DNA of 64,000 nucleotides from an uncultured Bacteroides sp. Lineage in GTDB: Bacteria; Bacteroidota; Bacteroidia; Bacteroidales; Bacteroidaceae. The stretch spans positions 1 through 64,000 of the forward strand of contig CANPJW010000007.1 in assembly GCA_947574505.1 (NCBI GenBank), written 5' to 3'. Made by a program: the position numbers and the translations under genes. The number at the start of each line of letters is the position of its first letter. Position 1 is the stretch's first letter. Positions 43,155 to 52,414 of this stretch are shown here, in pieces. The notes beneath the pieces are model-generated. The model was not told where the DNA came from. It did no database searches and saw only the letters and a program-made list of their open reading frames with translations.

Positions 43155-46100
43155 ATGGCTGATCTCGGTAATTTATATTTTGATATACTGTTCCGTGATA
43201 AGACAGCGGAACAACGTAAAAAATTGAAAGCGGAAATCACCAAAGACTTGCAGGCAAAACTTGATGTGGGTTTTGACAAGAAGAAGTTGGTTGGTGATAT
43301 GAAGACTTTGCTTCAAAGTGAGAAGTTTAAGATCAATGTGGTAGTGGATAAGGCCAGTACCACACAAGCTGTCCGTGCCGCCTTGCAAGCCGCCGGGTTG
43401 AATACAAACTTTACAGCAAGTGATTTACGCGCCGCCAAAGCCGCAGCCATTCAAACCAAAGCGGAGGCTTCTGCCGCAGCCGCACGTGAGCTTGCGCGAC
43501 AAAGAGCCGCCCGTGCCGCCAAAGCGGAACTGGATTTGGCTAATGCCCGTGAGAGATCAGCCAATGCAGCAAGGCGGCACATGACAGCCACTCTCAATAT
43601 GAATGGAGCAATGAACAGCCAGTTGAGTATTGTCGGACAATTAAGAAATGAATTTTTGGGGCTATACTCCATTTATGCGGCACAAAATTTCTTACGTGCA
43701 GTGGTTGATATTGGTGGTGAGTTGGAGAATCAGAAAATTGCAATGGCCTCTATCCTGCAAGATGAAGGCAAAGCTACAACCATATTCAATCAGATTAAGA
43801 AACTGGCTGTTGCTTCTCCGTTCGGGGTTATGGATTTGAATCAGTATGCCAAGCAACTTTCTGCATATTCTATACCATACAATGAATTGTATGATACCAT
43901 GAAAAGGCTGGCTGATATATCAGCCGGTGTAGGTGTTGATATGGGGCGTATCATATTGGCCTTCGGTCAGATAAAGGCTGCTAAATTCTTGAAAGGAACA
44001 GAATTGCGGCAATTGACGGAAGCGAACATTCCTATGGTGGATAAACTGGCCGAGCGATTCAGTAAGTTGGAAGGCCGCATTGTCAGTGCCGGTAAAGTGC
44101 TTGATATGATCTCGAAAAAGAAGGTTACGTTTGAGGACGTAAAAGATGTTCTTTGGGAACTTACGGATGATGGTGGCATGTTTCATAACATGCAGGAAGT
44201 TCTTTCAGAATCAGTCAAATCCAAATGGAAGAACTTGGCTGATGCGATTGACATTATGCTTGGTGATATTGCGGAGTCAATGGGTAGTACATTGAAATGG
44301 ACTGCCGAAAGCCTTACCACCCTTGCACAAAATTGGAAAGAACTTGTACCGGCTATCGAAGCTGCCGTTGGAGCCTTTGGATTTTGGAAGGTAGCTATGT
44401 TGGTGAATAGTCGTTTGGTTGTTGGTGAATATAAAAATATTTCGCAGACTGTTTTGGCTAATAAAAGGCTTACGGCAGAAAAACTTCGCGTTGAAGCAGC
44501 ATATAGGAAACTGACTGTTGCCGAACAACAACTTATTGCCACTTCCAATAAACTGACTTATGCGGATTATGAGCAGATGGCTGTTTCGGGTCAATTAACA
44601 AAGAATAAACTGCTTCAACTTGTAGCTATGAAAAGACTGACTGTGGCACAAGCGGAAAGTATAGCTCTTCAGGCAAAGATGGGCAGACTCGATGTCTCAC
44701 AAATATCTCACATTGGAGCGATGAATGTGGGGATTAGAGCATTGTGGGGGAATTTAAAAAATTTGGGGATGGTTTTGAAAGGGTTAGCTCCCCAATTTAT
44801 TGTCTTTGCAGCAGCCTCTGCCATTTTTGAATCATGGTATAAGTCCGGGCAAAAGGCTGACGAAATGAACGAGCGTATTTCCGAGCTGACAACAAGAGCA
44901 CAAGACGGTTTCAAGAATTTAACGAAAGAAGCTCAAAAATTTGCTAATGTTGATCCTTTTAAGGCGAATGATGCCTCACTGATTTATTCTATTGAAAAAA
45001 TGAAAACAGCATTAAAGGATTATTCTCCAGTTTGGGCAGACACTTTTAATGAAACGTTTAAGACTGATGATGAAGGAAATACGGTTAAAAGCCTTGCAGA
45101 ACAATATATATTGCTTCGGAATGCTTTGAATGATACAAAAGAGGCTTATAGGCTGCTTAATGACATAAAAGGTACGTCTGAACATGCCAATGAAGCGACT
45201 GACGGTTATTTTGATGACAGTTTTCTTGAAAATATCAATGACTATATTGATGCGAAGGAACGGGTAAACAAGATTATTGGCCGCATGTCAGGCAGCTATA
45301 TCGAGTATTCCACCGCCATGCAGAAAGTTATAGCTAAACATGATGATTTTGCCAAAGCCGCTTCGGGTAAACCGCTGAAAAAACAGCTATCCATTCTCAA
45401 AGAATACCCCAAAGCATTGGCCAGCCTGAATAATGAGTTGCCTTTCACTGGAGGATATAGAGATGATATTTTTCAATTGCGGAAAGCGTGGAAAAACTCT
45501 AAGCGTATTTATATGGAAGATGTATTGCCGGATATGAAAGACTTCCTATCTAGGTACAAGTCGAGATTGGGAGCTGCCGGTTGGGATTTAAATAATTTGA
45601 GTGATGCCCAAAGAATAGCCATCAGTTTAGACATAAGTGCTTTCTTTGACACGTTCGAGAAGATGCCGAAGTATATGCGGGACTTCTTTAATGGGAAGAT
45701 TCTTGAAGATGAGTTCAATATCAAGATTAATGCTGAATATACAGAAGCCAGTCAAAGTTTTTCTGATTTGCAGAAAAAGTTCAATGGAGCCACAGATGGG
45801 CAATTTGAAGCCCAAATAAAGGTTTCCACGGATTCAGAGAAAATCATTGAAGGAATACAAAAAGCGTATAAGGAAGCTAAAGAGACAACAAATCAATTGA
45901 AGCCGGTATTGATTAAAGCCGGAATAGATTTGTCAGGTGGAGCTAAAATTGACTTGTCAAAACTTCCTGACTGGCAGAAGCAAATTGTATCAGATTATAA
46001 AAAAGCTTTCGACACAATGCAATCCGGTGAGAAAGGAGCTAAAGAAATCGGTTTTTCCCTCACTGATCCAAATAAGGATAAGAGCAAAAAGGATGCCTTT

Positions 46101-48626
46101 GCCGAAAGATTGAAAGAACGGGTAAACTTACTAAAGGAGGCATATTCTGAATATAAGAAGTGGACTGACATTGTTGGAAAGGGAGAAGCTGCCAGCAAGG
46201 TTAAAGAATCGGGTATTTTTGATTCCTTATTTAAAGGTAAAGAACCGGTGGATATTGGAAATTATCGAGATGAATTGAATAAGATTCTTAACCAGCTTGA
46301 CGATAAGACTAAAGAACGTAGGGAATTGAAAGTTTCTATACGGAAAGTTCTTTTGGATATTGATGCCAATGCTATGAAAGAAGCTTCGGATAAGGCCGCA
46401 AAGGAACTTGAAAGGTACGTGTCTGATGTTTCAAAGAAATGGGATATATACAAGCAGCTTGTCAATGCCGGTGCAAGTAAGAAGGATGCTTCAACTTATG
46501 CTTTTGGTTTTTTGACTGATTATGAGAATGAAGCGCAATATTTAATAGATACAGTACAAAAGAAACTCAAAGAAAAGGCTGTTGATCTTCCATTCACTTT
46601 GAGTGACGATGAAGCAGAAAGTATATTAGGAGGTAAAGACAGCCCATTATATAAGCAATTTTTTAAGGTGTGGAAGGATGCTAAAGAGGCATTTGAGAAA
46701 GATAAGGTAAGTATTGCACTTGATGATACAAAGGTTATTGCCAATGCAAGATCAACGATAGAAAAGATACGAATATTAAGTGAACAGTACGCATCAAAGA
46801 CTGGATTAAGTGTCGGAAAAAATGGGGAGTTGGTTGGTGATACGTCAGGTCTAAACAATGTTCAGAAGGCTTATCTTGATGAATATAATAAGAAGCTGAT
46901 TGAATTAAAATCGACCTTATTACAATTGTTACCTGAATGGGAGAAAATATTTGGAGATAAAGAGCAACGTTCATTCTCTGATTTGAAAGAGGCTGAACGT
47001 ATCGCAAGGGAAATCAAGAATAATGCAAAGGTTTCCTATGATAGCGATGGAAAGCCCAATGGATTTACTTCTTTTTTTACGAAAGATGATGGTAGTATTG
47101 AAAATGTTAAGGGTGCTTATTCTTTGTTGGATAAATTGATAAAAGCCATCCCCCAGTTGCAAGATGCACAGTTGGCTGTAAATCCATTCAAAACCTTAGC
47201 GAAGAATGTAAAAGAACTTTTTACTTCTGCAAAAGACAGCGACAAACTGGAAAAGAAAATCGGACGGTTGGGAGAAAGTGCCGCTGAAAGTGCTGATCTT
47301 GTCGGCAATTTTGCAGGACAGATGTCTTCCATGTTCGATGCTTTGGGCAATGAGGGTATGGCCGACACGATGGGTAATGTGCAGGATGCCATGTCTTCTA
47401 TAAGCAATATCGGGCAGGGATTCGCCAAAGGTGGAATAGTTGGTGGTATTGCTGCCGCTGCCGGTGAAGCTGTAAACTGGATTGGGAAGATAGCACAAGC
47501 ACATGACGAAAAGCTTGATAAGGCTATTGAAAAAAGTAAACTTCATGCTCAACAGTTGCAGTATATATACGAACAAATTGACGGTAGTCTTGAACGTTTT
47601 TTGGGCAGTGGCACGGAACTAAAACTTGTAGATGCAGAAAATGACCGTACCCGGTTGAATCAATTAAATAATCAGATTGGTGCAATACGCAATAAGGGAA
47701 AGATCAACATCTTCGATTTGATGTCTTTGCATAAATATAAGAAGGAAGCGGGAAAACTTCAAAAACGTGTTTCGGCATACGATGAAGGTGGTGCATACGG
47801 GTATCAACGTGCCTTGATGCAAGAACAAGTTTCAGAATTGGAGAAACAACGGCAAGCCGAAATTGACAAGAAGAAGACGGATGATAGCAAGGTGGCTGAT
47901 TATGAGAATCAGATTGCGGAGATGAAACAGCAAATAAAGGATTTTGCCGAAGAAACGGCTGAATCTCTTTATGGCATTAATTTGAAAGAATGGGCTTCAC
48001 AGCTGGGAGATGCCTTGTATGAGGCATGGCAGAAAGGCGAGGATGGTGCCGAAGCTTTCAAAAATAAGGTTGCCGACATTATGGGTGATGTTATGAACTC
48101 CATTCTCAAAATAAGTATTTTGGAACCGGCCATGAAACAGCTTCAAAAGATGCTTTTTGGTGAGGATGGAATGAGTGGTTATTTCGGCAAGGATTTCTCT
48201 CTTGACGAAAAGGAGTTGGAAAGTATTGCGGACTATCTAATGGGGGTCAGTGAGAAAACCGATGATTACTATTCCATGCTTGACAAACTGAATAACTATA
48301 TGGAAAAGAAATATGGTATCAGCATGAAGGAAGAGGAAGAAGACAGTGGAAGTGGTTTATCTAAAGGCATACAGAATGTTACTGAAAATACCGCTAACCT
48401 TTTGGCTTCTTATATAAATGCAATCCGGGCTGACGTGAGTGTCAAACGGGAGTATGTGCGAAGATTGGTTGAAGAATTGTTCCCGGCCTATAATGTAATA
48501 GCGCAAGCGCAATTGCAACAACTGACAATGATACAGATAAATACAGCAAAGAATGTGGAATTTGTGGAAGAAATCAGGGATATACTGCATAGGAATATAA
48601 ACGGTGTAAACAAGTTTAATATATGA
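43155..48626 (+). CDS. Tail tape measure protein
   Basis: 1823 residues, the longest gene here. At about 1.5 Å per residue it predicts a siphovirus-type tail of roughly 270 nm. N-terminal Ala/Lys-rich coiled coil (residues 60-160), a tape-measure domain (IFNQIKKLAVASPFGVMDLN, VGVDMGRIILAFGQIKAAK), hydrophobic helices near 535-560 and Gly/Ala-rich 1415-1440, and long coiled coils. It sets tail length and is ejected with DNA. Overlaps the next gene by four bases. Confidence 0.92.
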   Translation: MADLGNLYFDILFRDKTAEQRKKLKAEITKDLQAKLDVGFDKKKLVGDMKTLLQSEKFKINVVVDKASTTQAVRAALQAAGLNTNFTASDLRAAKAAAIQTKAEASAAAARELARQRAARAAKAELDLANARERSANAARRHMTATLNMNGAMNSQLSIVGQLRNEFLGLYSIYAAQNFLRAVVDIGGELENQKIAMASILQDEGKATTIFNQIKKLAVASPFGVMDLNQYAKQLSAYSIPYNELYDTMKRLADISAGVGVDMGRIILAFGQIKAAKFLKGTELRQLTEANIPMVDKLAERFSKLEGRIVSAGKVLDMISKKKVTFEDVKDVLWELTDDGGMFHNMQEVLSESVKSKWKNLADAIDIMLGDIAESMGSTLKWTAESLTTLAQNWKELVPAIEAAVGAFGFWKVAMLVNSRLVVGEYKNISQTVLANKRLTAEKLRVEAAYRKLTVAEQQLIATSNKLTYADYEQMAVSGQLTKNKLLQLVAMKRLTVAQAESIALQAKMGRLDVSQISHIGAMNVGIRALWGNLKNLGMVLKGLAPQFIVFAAASAIFESWYKSGQKADEMNERISELTTRAQDGFKNLTKEAQKFANVDPFKANDASLIYSIEKMKTALKDYSPVWADTFNETFKTDDEGNTVKSLAEQYILLRNALNDTKEAYRLLNDIKGTSEHANEATDGYFDDSFLENINDYIDAKERVNKIIGRMSGSYIEYSTAMQKVIAKHDDFAKAASGKPLKKQLSILKEYPKALASLNNELPFTGGYRDDIFQLRKAWKNSKRIYMEDVLPDMKDFLSRYKSRLGAAGWDLNNLSDAQRIAISLDISAFFDTFEKMPKYMRDFFNGKILEDEFNIKINAEYTEASQSFSDLQKKFNGATDGQFEAQIKVSTDSEKIIEGIQKAYKEAKETTNQLKPVLIKAGIDLSGGAKIDLSKLPDWQKQIVSDYKKAFDTMQSGEKGAKEIGFSLTDPNKDKSKKDAFAERLKERVNLLKEAYSEYKKWTDIVGKGEAASKVKESGIFDSLFKGKEPVDIGNYRDELNKILNQLDDKTKERRELKVSIRKVLLDIDANAMKEASDKAAKELERYVSDVSKKWDIYKQLVNAGASKKDASTYAFGFLTDYENEAQYLIDTVQKKLKEKAVDLPFTLSDDEAESILGGKDSPLYKQFFKVWKDAKEAFEKDKVSIALDDTKVIANARSTIEKIRILSEQYASKTGLSVGKNGELVGDTSGLNNVQKAYLDEYNKKLIELKSTLLQLLPEWEKIFGDKEQRSFSDLKEAERIAREIKNNAKVSYDSDGKPNGFTSFFTKDDGSIENVKGAYSLLDKLIKAIPQLQDAQLAVNPFKTLAKNVKELFTSAKDSDKLEKKIGRLGESAAESADLVGNFAGQMSSMFDALGNEGMADTMGNVQDAMSSISNIGQGFAKGGIVGGIAAAAGEAVNWIGKIAQAHDEKLDKAIEKSKLHAQQLQYIYEQIDGSLERFLGSGTELKLVDAENDRTRLNQLNNQIGAIRNKGKINIFDLMSLHKYKKEAGKLQKRVSAYDEGGAYGYQRALMQEQVSELEKQRQAEIDKKKTDDSKVADYENQIAEMKQQIKDFAEETAESLYGINLKEWASQLGDALYEAWQKGEDGAEAFKNKVADIMGDVMNSILKISILEPAMKQLQKMLFGEDGMSGYFGKDFSLDEKELESIADYLMGVSEKTDDYYSMLDKLNNYMEKKYGISMKEEEEDSGSGLSKGIQNVTENTANLLASYINAIRADVSVKREYVRRLVEELFPAYNVIAQAQLQQLTMIQINTAKNVEFVEEIRDILHRNINGVNKFNI

Positions 48627-49135
48627 TTATGAATAGATTGAATAGTGAATTGAGAGGCCATGCCGTATCGTATGGCCTCTGCACACAATGGCAAGGTGAC
48701 TGGCAAAATAATAAAAGTCAGCAGGAACTAATTGAAATGTATATACGAGGCATTGATTTTTGTATTGAGCACGATTATCCGACAGTGGAATATATAAAAG
48801 GTAATTTTGACCGGAGTCTGCTTCATCAAAACCATATTTTTGTTGATGAACCAGTGACCGGAGGCAACAATGGTGTATATGTACTGAACGGTAAATGTTC
48901 AGGTAAACTTTCTTTCGGTAAATTTACAGCTGCTACTCTCCATTTGCGCCATGATAGTGAATTGACTCTTGAAGTGGAAGATTGCGCCAAAGTTTTTGTG
49001 AGTGTATATGATCGGGCTAAACTACATGTAAGGCAAAGCGATGTGGCTAAAGTTTATGTATATGTTCATGGTGGAAACTGTAAAGTTGAAACCGATGGCA
49101 ATGTCATGGTAAGATATAAAATGAATGGGGATTAA
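48623..49135 (+). CDS. Hypothetical phage protein, 170 aa
   Basis: C-terminal 100 residues are repetitive beta strands (GKLSFGKFTAATLHLRHDSE, VEDCAKVFVSVYDRAKLHVR, DVAKVYVYVHGG) suggesting a small beta-helix or beta-solenoid. N-terminal part resembles a regulatory/adaptor helix. Overlaps the tape measure stop. Function unknown. Confidence 0.55.
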   Translation: MIMNRLNSELRGHAVSYGLCTQWQGDWQNNKSQQELIEMYIRGIDFCIEHDYPTVEYIKGNFDRSLLHQNHIFVDEPVTGGNNGVYVLNGKCSGKLSFGKFTAATLHLRHDSELTLEVEDCAKVFVSVYDRAKLHVRQSDVAKVYVYVHGGNCKVETDGNVMVRYKMNGD

Positions 49136-49374
49136 CATGCGTTTTGCAACATCCTTATTTATAGCCTTTTATATTCCTATATTATTTGAACGGTATCATA
49201 AATGACAATCAACATCTCGCCACAATACGGTAGATACGCGCATTATTTATATTATGTCTAAATTTTAGAGTAAATATAACTGTTTTTATTTACCGATTCT
49301 TACCGTTTGTTACTGATGTTTACCGAATTTATTTTATTGATTTTTAGGTTGTTGTATGGTGAAAATATCGTCTT

Positions 49375-49382
49375 TATATTTG
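49375..49382 (+). promoter_or_regulatory. -7 promoter box of the Rha/KilA-N cluster
   Basis: TATATTTG fits TAnnTTTG, with TTG elements about 22 bases upstream. It would give a leader of about 285 bases before the ATG at 49675. Confidence 0.55.
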
Positions 49383-49403
49383 CGCTGGAAACAATGCTGT
49401 AAG

Positions 49404-49472
49404 GTTCATTACGTGGTTGTCATGAACTGGAGTAAAATATTATAGGGCATTCTCTTTGAGGCAGACAACCAC
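49404..49472 (+). ncRNA. Leader RNA with alternative pairings
   Basis: GTGGTTGTC (49413-49421) pairs perfectly with GACAACCAC (49464-49472), while GTTCAT (49404-49409) pairs with ATGAAC (49422-49427). The two helices share flanking bases and could switch. Confidence 0.4.
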
Positions 49473-49545
49473 ATTAGGCTTCATCGGGATTTGCCCTTTC
49501 TCTTTACTATTATGTCAAGCGTGACTATTATATTAAGGAGGGTTC

Positions 49546-49592
49546 AGTAGGTACGAGTAATGGCGTATTGGGGTTCGATTCCCTGCCTACTA
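49546..49592 (+). ncRNA. tRNA-like acceptor plus T-arm module
   Basis: AGTAGG pairs with CCTACT (49546-49551 with 49586-49591), and GGGG-TTCGATT-CCCT forms a T-arm (49570-49584). Only 16-17 bases replace the D and anticodon arms. It is either a deleted tRNA or a tRNA mimic. Confidence 0.4.
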
Positions 49593-49610
49593 CAAGATCG
49601 GACAAAATAA

Positions 49611-49649
49611 TTCCCCAAAAGCGGAGATGTCCGAGCCGCTGATGGGGAA
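49611..49649 (+). promoter_or_regulatory. Two-part hairpin before the Rha gene
   Basis: TTCCCC/GGGGAA (49611-49616 with 49644-49649) and GCGG/CCGC (49621-49624 with 49636-49639) with an AAAA/TGAT internal loop. Ends 25 bases before the ATG. Confidence 0.4.
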
Positions 49650-49674
49650 AACATTAACTTTATAGTGCAAAGAT

Positions 49675-50046
49675 ATGGAAAATTTTAATCAGTTAATACC
49701 TATTGATGAGGGAAAAGGTAAAAAAAGAACAATGACCTCCTTGCAGATTGCAGAAATTACGGGCAAAACTCATTCAAATGTAATGCGAGATATTCGCAAT
49801 ATCCTTGAACAACTGGAAGAAAAACATAAATTCAATTTTGAATTGATGTTCAAAATCACAAAGTTAGGGAATAACGCAGAAAGAAAAGACCCTTATTATC
49901 TTCTCACTAAAAAAGACTGCTTGCTTCTCGCAAGTGGTTATGATGCAAACTTACGAGCCAAAATTATTAATCGTTGGGAAGAACTTGAAGAAAACAAGCG
50001 TGAGCTTTCCCGTAAAAGGGAGAAATCTTTGTTAAGTAAAATCTAA
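49675..50046 (+). CDS. Rha family regulatory protein
   Basis: 123 residues matching the phage pRha domain: MTSLQIAEITGKTHSNVMRDI, then YYLLTKKDCLLLASGYDANL and a C-terminal helix with RWEELEENKRE. Rha proteins regulate phage growth, often as antirepressors. First of three related regulators, nine bases before the next ATG. Confidence 0.8.
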   Translation: MENFNQLIPIDEGKGKKRTMTSLQIAEITGKTHSNVMRDIRNILEQLEEKHKFNFELMFKITKLGNNAERKDPYYLLTKKDCLLLASGYDANLRAKIINRWEELEENKRELSRKREKSLLSKI

Positions 50047-50055
50047 ATTTATAAT

Positions 50056-50886
50056 ATGAAAACAAATCAAATTTTTCAATATAATGGAAGCCCTATCACT
50101 TTTTATAAAGATGATAATGTAATGGTAAATGCAACAGAAATGGCAAAGCCGTTTGGTAAATTAGTAGGGGATTGGCTTAGATTGAAAGCTACTACCGAGT
50201 TCACAGAAGCACTTTCAGCCGATATGCATATTCCCATATCGGCACTAATTCAAGTAGTTAAAGGTGGTAATAGCGAACAAGGCACATGGCTTCACGAAGA
50301 TGTAGCATTGGAATTTGCCCGTTGGTTATCTCCATCATTTGCTATATGGTGTAATAAGCGTATCAAAGAGTTACTTCAATATGGCATGACCGCCATGCAG
50401 CCAACTTTGGAGCAAATGATAAACAATCCCGACCTTGTTATCAGTCTTGCAACACAATTAAAGAACGAGCGAGAAGAGAAGCAACGTCTTGAACAACAGA
50501 ACGCATTGCAAGAAGAGCAGTTGCTTCAAGCCGCTCCGAAGGTCAGCTATTATGATAACCACTTGCAGAGTGTAAACACCCAGACGAGCACACAAGTCGC
50601 CAAGCAGATAGGAATGGATGCCGAAAAGCTGCATAAGAAGCTGAAAGAAATCGGAGTCATCTACCGACAAAGCGGACAATGGTTATTGCATACTCCTTAT
50701 TCTACTTGGGGACTACACTCTACACGTACACAGACGTACACACGTTCGGATGGCTCGATAGGAACAAATGTTTATACTGTATGGACTACGAAAGGTGTAC
50801 GTTTTATCATCGCATTATGCGAAAGCGGTTGGGACGTAAAGAAAGCCATAAAGCTGATTAAGGGTGAATTAATACCAGTAGCATAG
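50056..50886 (+). CDS. KilA-N and KilAC antirepressor-like protein
   Basis: 276 residues. The N-terminal KilA-N DNA-binding domain (VMVNATEMAKPFGKLVGDWL; GTWLHEDVALEFARWLSPSF) is joined by a coiled coil to a KilAC domain (YYDNHLQSVNTQTSTQVAKQ, HKKLKEIGVIYRQSGQWLL). A classical phage antirepressor architecture. Confidence 0.85.
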   Translation: MKTNQIFQYNGSPITFYKDDNVMVNATEMAKPFGKLVGDWLRLKATTEFTEALSADMHIPISALIQVVKGGNSEQGTWLHEDVALEFARWLSPSFAIWCNKRIKELLQYGMTAMQPTLEQMINNPDLVISLATQLKNEREEKQRLEQQNALQEEQLLQAAPKVSYYDNHLQSVNTQTSTQVAKQIGMDAEKLHKKLKEIGVIYRQSGQWLLHTPYSTWGLHSTRTQTYTRSDGSIGTNVYTVWTTKGVRFIIALCESGWDVKKAIKLIKGELIPVA

Positions 50887-51047
50887 CGTTCACTATTTAT
50901 TTCTCTGAAAATTCAGAAAAATCGAGTTTTTGACAATATACACATAGTATAAAGAGAAATAAATAAAAATCTCCTGAACTTGCTTATATGTATGTTTGGG
51001 AGAAAAGGGTAAGAAATAGTATGCAAGTAAAATATAAAAAACATTGT

Positions 51048-51773
51048 ATGAAGACAAATCAAGAAATGGTGCGATACATTGATAGTTTTTCTGTGGTTCA
51101 GCGCACGAGTGATGGTTATTTTGACGGAACTGAATTGCTTCGGCAGTGGAATAATGTAGAAGGGAATCCGAGAAGGCAAATGAGTAAATTCTTAGAATCT
51201 GATAATACATCAGAGTTTTTGAAAGCTCTTGCAGAGGATGAAAGCCATAGAGCAAAAATGCTCATTGGTGAAAATCAACTACTTATAAAAGTTAAGGGTA
51301 GAAATACGAAAGAAGGCAAAACACCCGATAAAGTTTGGATGAATCCGCTTCTGTTTATCAAATTTGCTATGTGGATAAATCCGTCTTTTGAAGTCAAAGT
51401 ATTACGGTTTGTGTACGATGAAATGATTCGCTATCGAAACGATGCCGGGGATGCTTACAAAGAACTTGGCTCTGCCGTTCAGAAGATAGTTCCTAAAGAG
51501 TTTATGCCGAAAGCAATGCAAAAGGTTGGGGAAGCATTGAATTGGGTTGTGTTTAACTCACATGAGAAAATGCTTCGCAACAAGCAGGGTGATGAAAGCA
51601 AACAACGCGAACTGTGGCAGCTTGAAAAGAAGGTGGCTGATTTAATCAACGAGGGATTCATTACCAACTTCGATAATTTAATATCATACCTTAGAAAACA
51701 ATATTCAAAAAGGAACTATCCTGCCGTGTTCCAATTACAGCAAGAAAATACAAATTTTATCCACTATAAATAA
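51048..51773 (+). CDS. KilA-N domain protein
   Basis: 241 residues from the ATG at 51048, whose first codons (MKTNQ) copy those of the preceding gene. KilA-N pattern: DGYFDGTELLRQWNN, then KVWMNPLLFIKFAMWINPSF. The C-terminal half is helical and unlike KilAC. Probably a DNA-binding regulator, diverged from a duplicated N-terminal domain. Confidence 0.7.
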   Translation: MKTNQEMVRYIDSFSVVQRTSDGYFDGTELLRQWNNVEGNPRRQMSKFLESDNTSEFLKALAEDESHRAKMLIGENQLLIKVKGRNTKEGKTPDKVWMNPLLFIKFAMWINPSFEVKVLRFVYDEMIRYRNDAGDAYKELGSAVQKIVPKEFMPKAMQKVGEALNWVVFNSHEKMLRNKQGDESKQRELWQLEKKVADLINEGFITNFDNLISYLRKQYSKRNYPAVFQLQQENTNFIHYK

Positions 51774-51782
51774 TAAATCAAT

Positions 51783-52214
51783 ATGGAATTAGTAGAATTT
51801 ATGAGCAACAAAGAATGCGTTGTAGAAACATTCAAAGTAAATGGTCTTATTGCAAAAGACAATACGGTAACAGAGAAAGGTTTAATGGCTATACAGTTCT
51901 ATTTAGATATGATAGAGCAAAAGAAGCCAGAATTGGAAAATTGTCAAACGGCTTATATGTCATGTAGTGAGGTGGAGGAATGGGAAAAGAAAAACGCTGC
52001 GGCTTCGGTAAGTTTTGACAGCGGAGGGGTAGTCGAGTTTCTCCCGATAGAAATGTTCTCAAAAGATGCTAAAATAGAAAAGGGAGGTGGCATAAAAGGT
52101 ATGCTTATTTCAATGTGCGATTGCGCATGTGAAGATGAAATATCCGAAATAGTATCTTCAAATGATGAAATTCGTAAATTGAGAGATGCGCTTAACAAAT
52201 ATCTCGAAAGCTGA
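51783..52214 (+). CDS. Hypothetical phage protein, 143 aa
   Basis: Starts nine bases after the KilA-N gene. It has an N-terminal helical part and a Cys-rich short stretch (MCDCACEDE). Not recognised. It shares the transcription unit of the regulators. Confidence 0.5.
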   Translation: MELVEFMSNKECVVETFKVNGLIAKDNTVTEKGLMAIQFYLDMIEQKKPELENCQTAYMSCSEVEEWEKKNAAASVSFDSGGVVEFLPIEMFSKDAKIEKGGGIKGMLISMCDCACEDEISEIVSSNDEIRKLRDALNKYLES

Positions 52215-52414
52215 ATACTTTTGGCTAAGAGTGGCAAAATGCACAAAATAAAATTGGGCTGACTTTGGAGCCAGCCTAATTATAATTTATACGCGAAAAC
52301 ATTAGCCAGATTATGTTAGCTCAATATTTAATGGTAGTCAGTGTTAAAAGACGCACTAATATCTTTATATTTAGAATATAATTCCATTTTTATTTTGTAT
52401 ATTTAATTTGTAAA

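Larger units (their letters stand above)
49136..49674 (+). other. Gene-free structured leader region
   Basis: 539 bases without a gene. It contains a promoter at 49375, a long inverted repeat (49413-49472), a tRNA-like acceptor/T-arm module (49546-49592) and a two-part hairpin (49611-49649) ahead of the Rha gene. The first 240 bases are AT-rich with no clear signal. Confidence 0.5.

Noticed and set aside
49546..49592. Complete tRNA gene
   Set aside because: Acceptor and T-arm are present but there is no room for D and anticodon arms.
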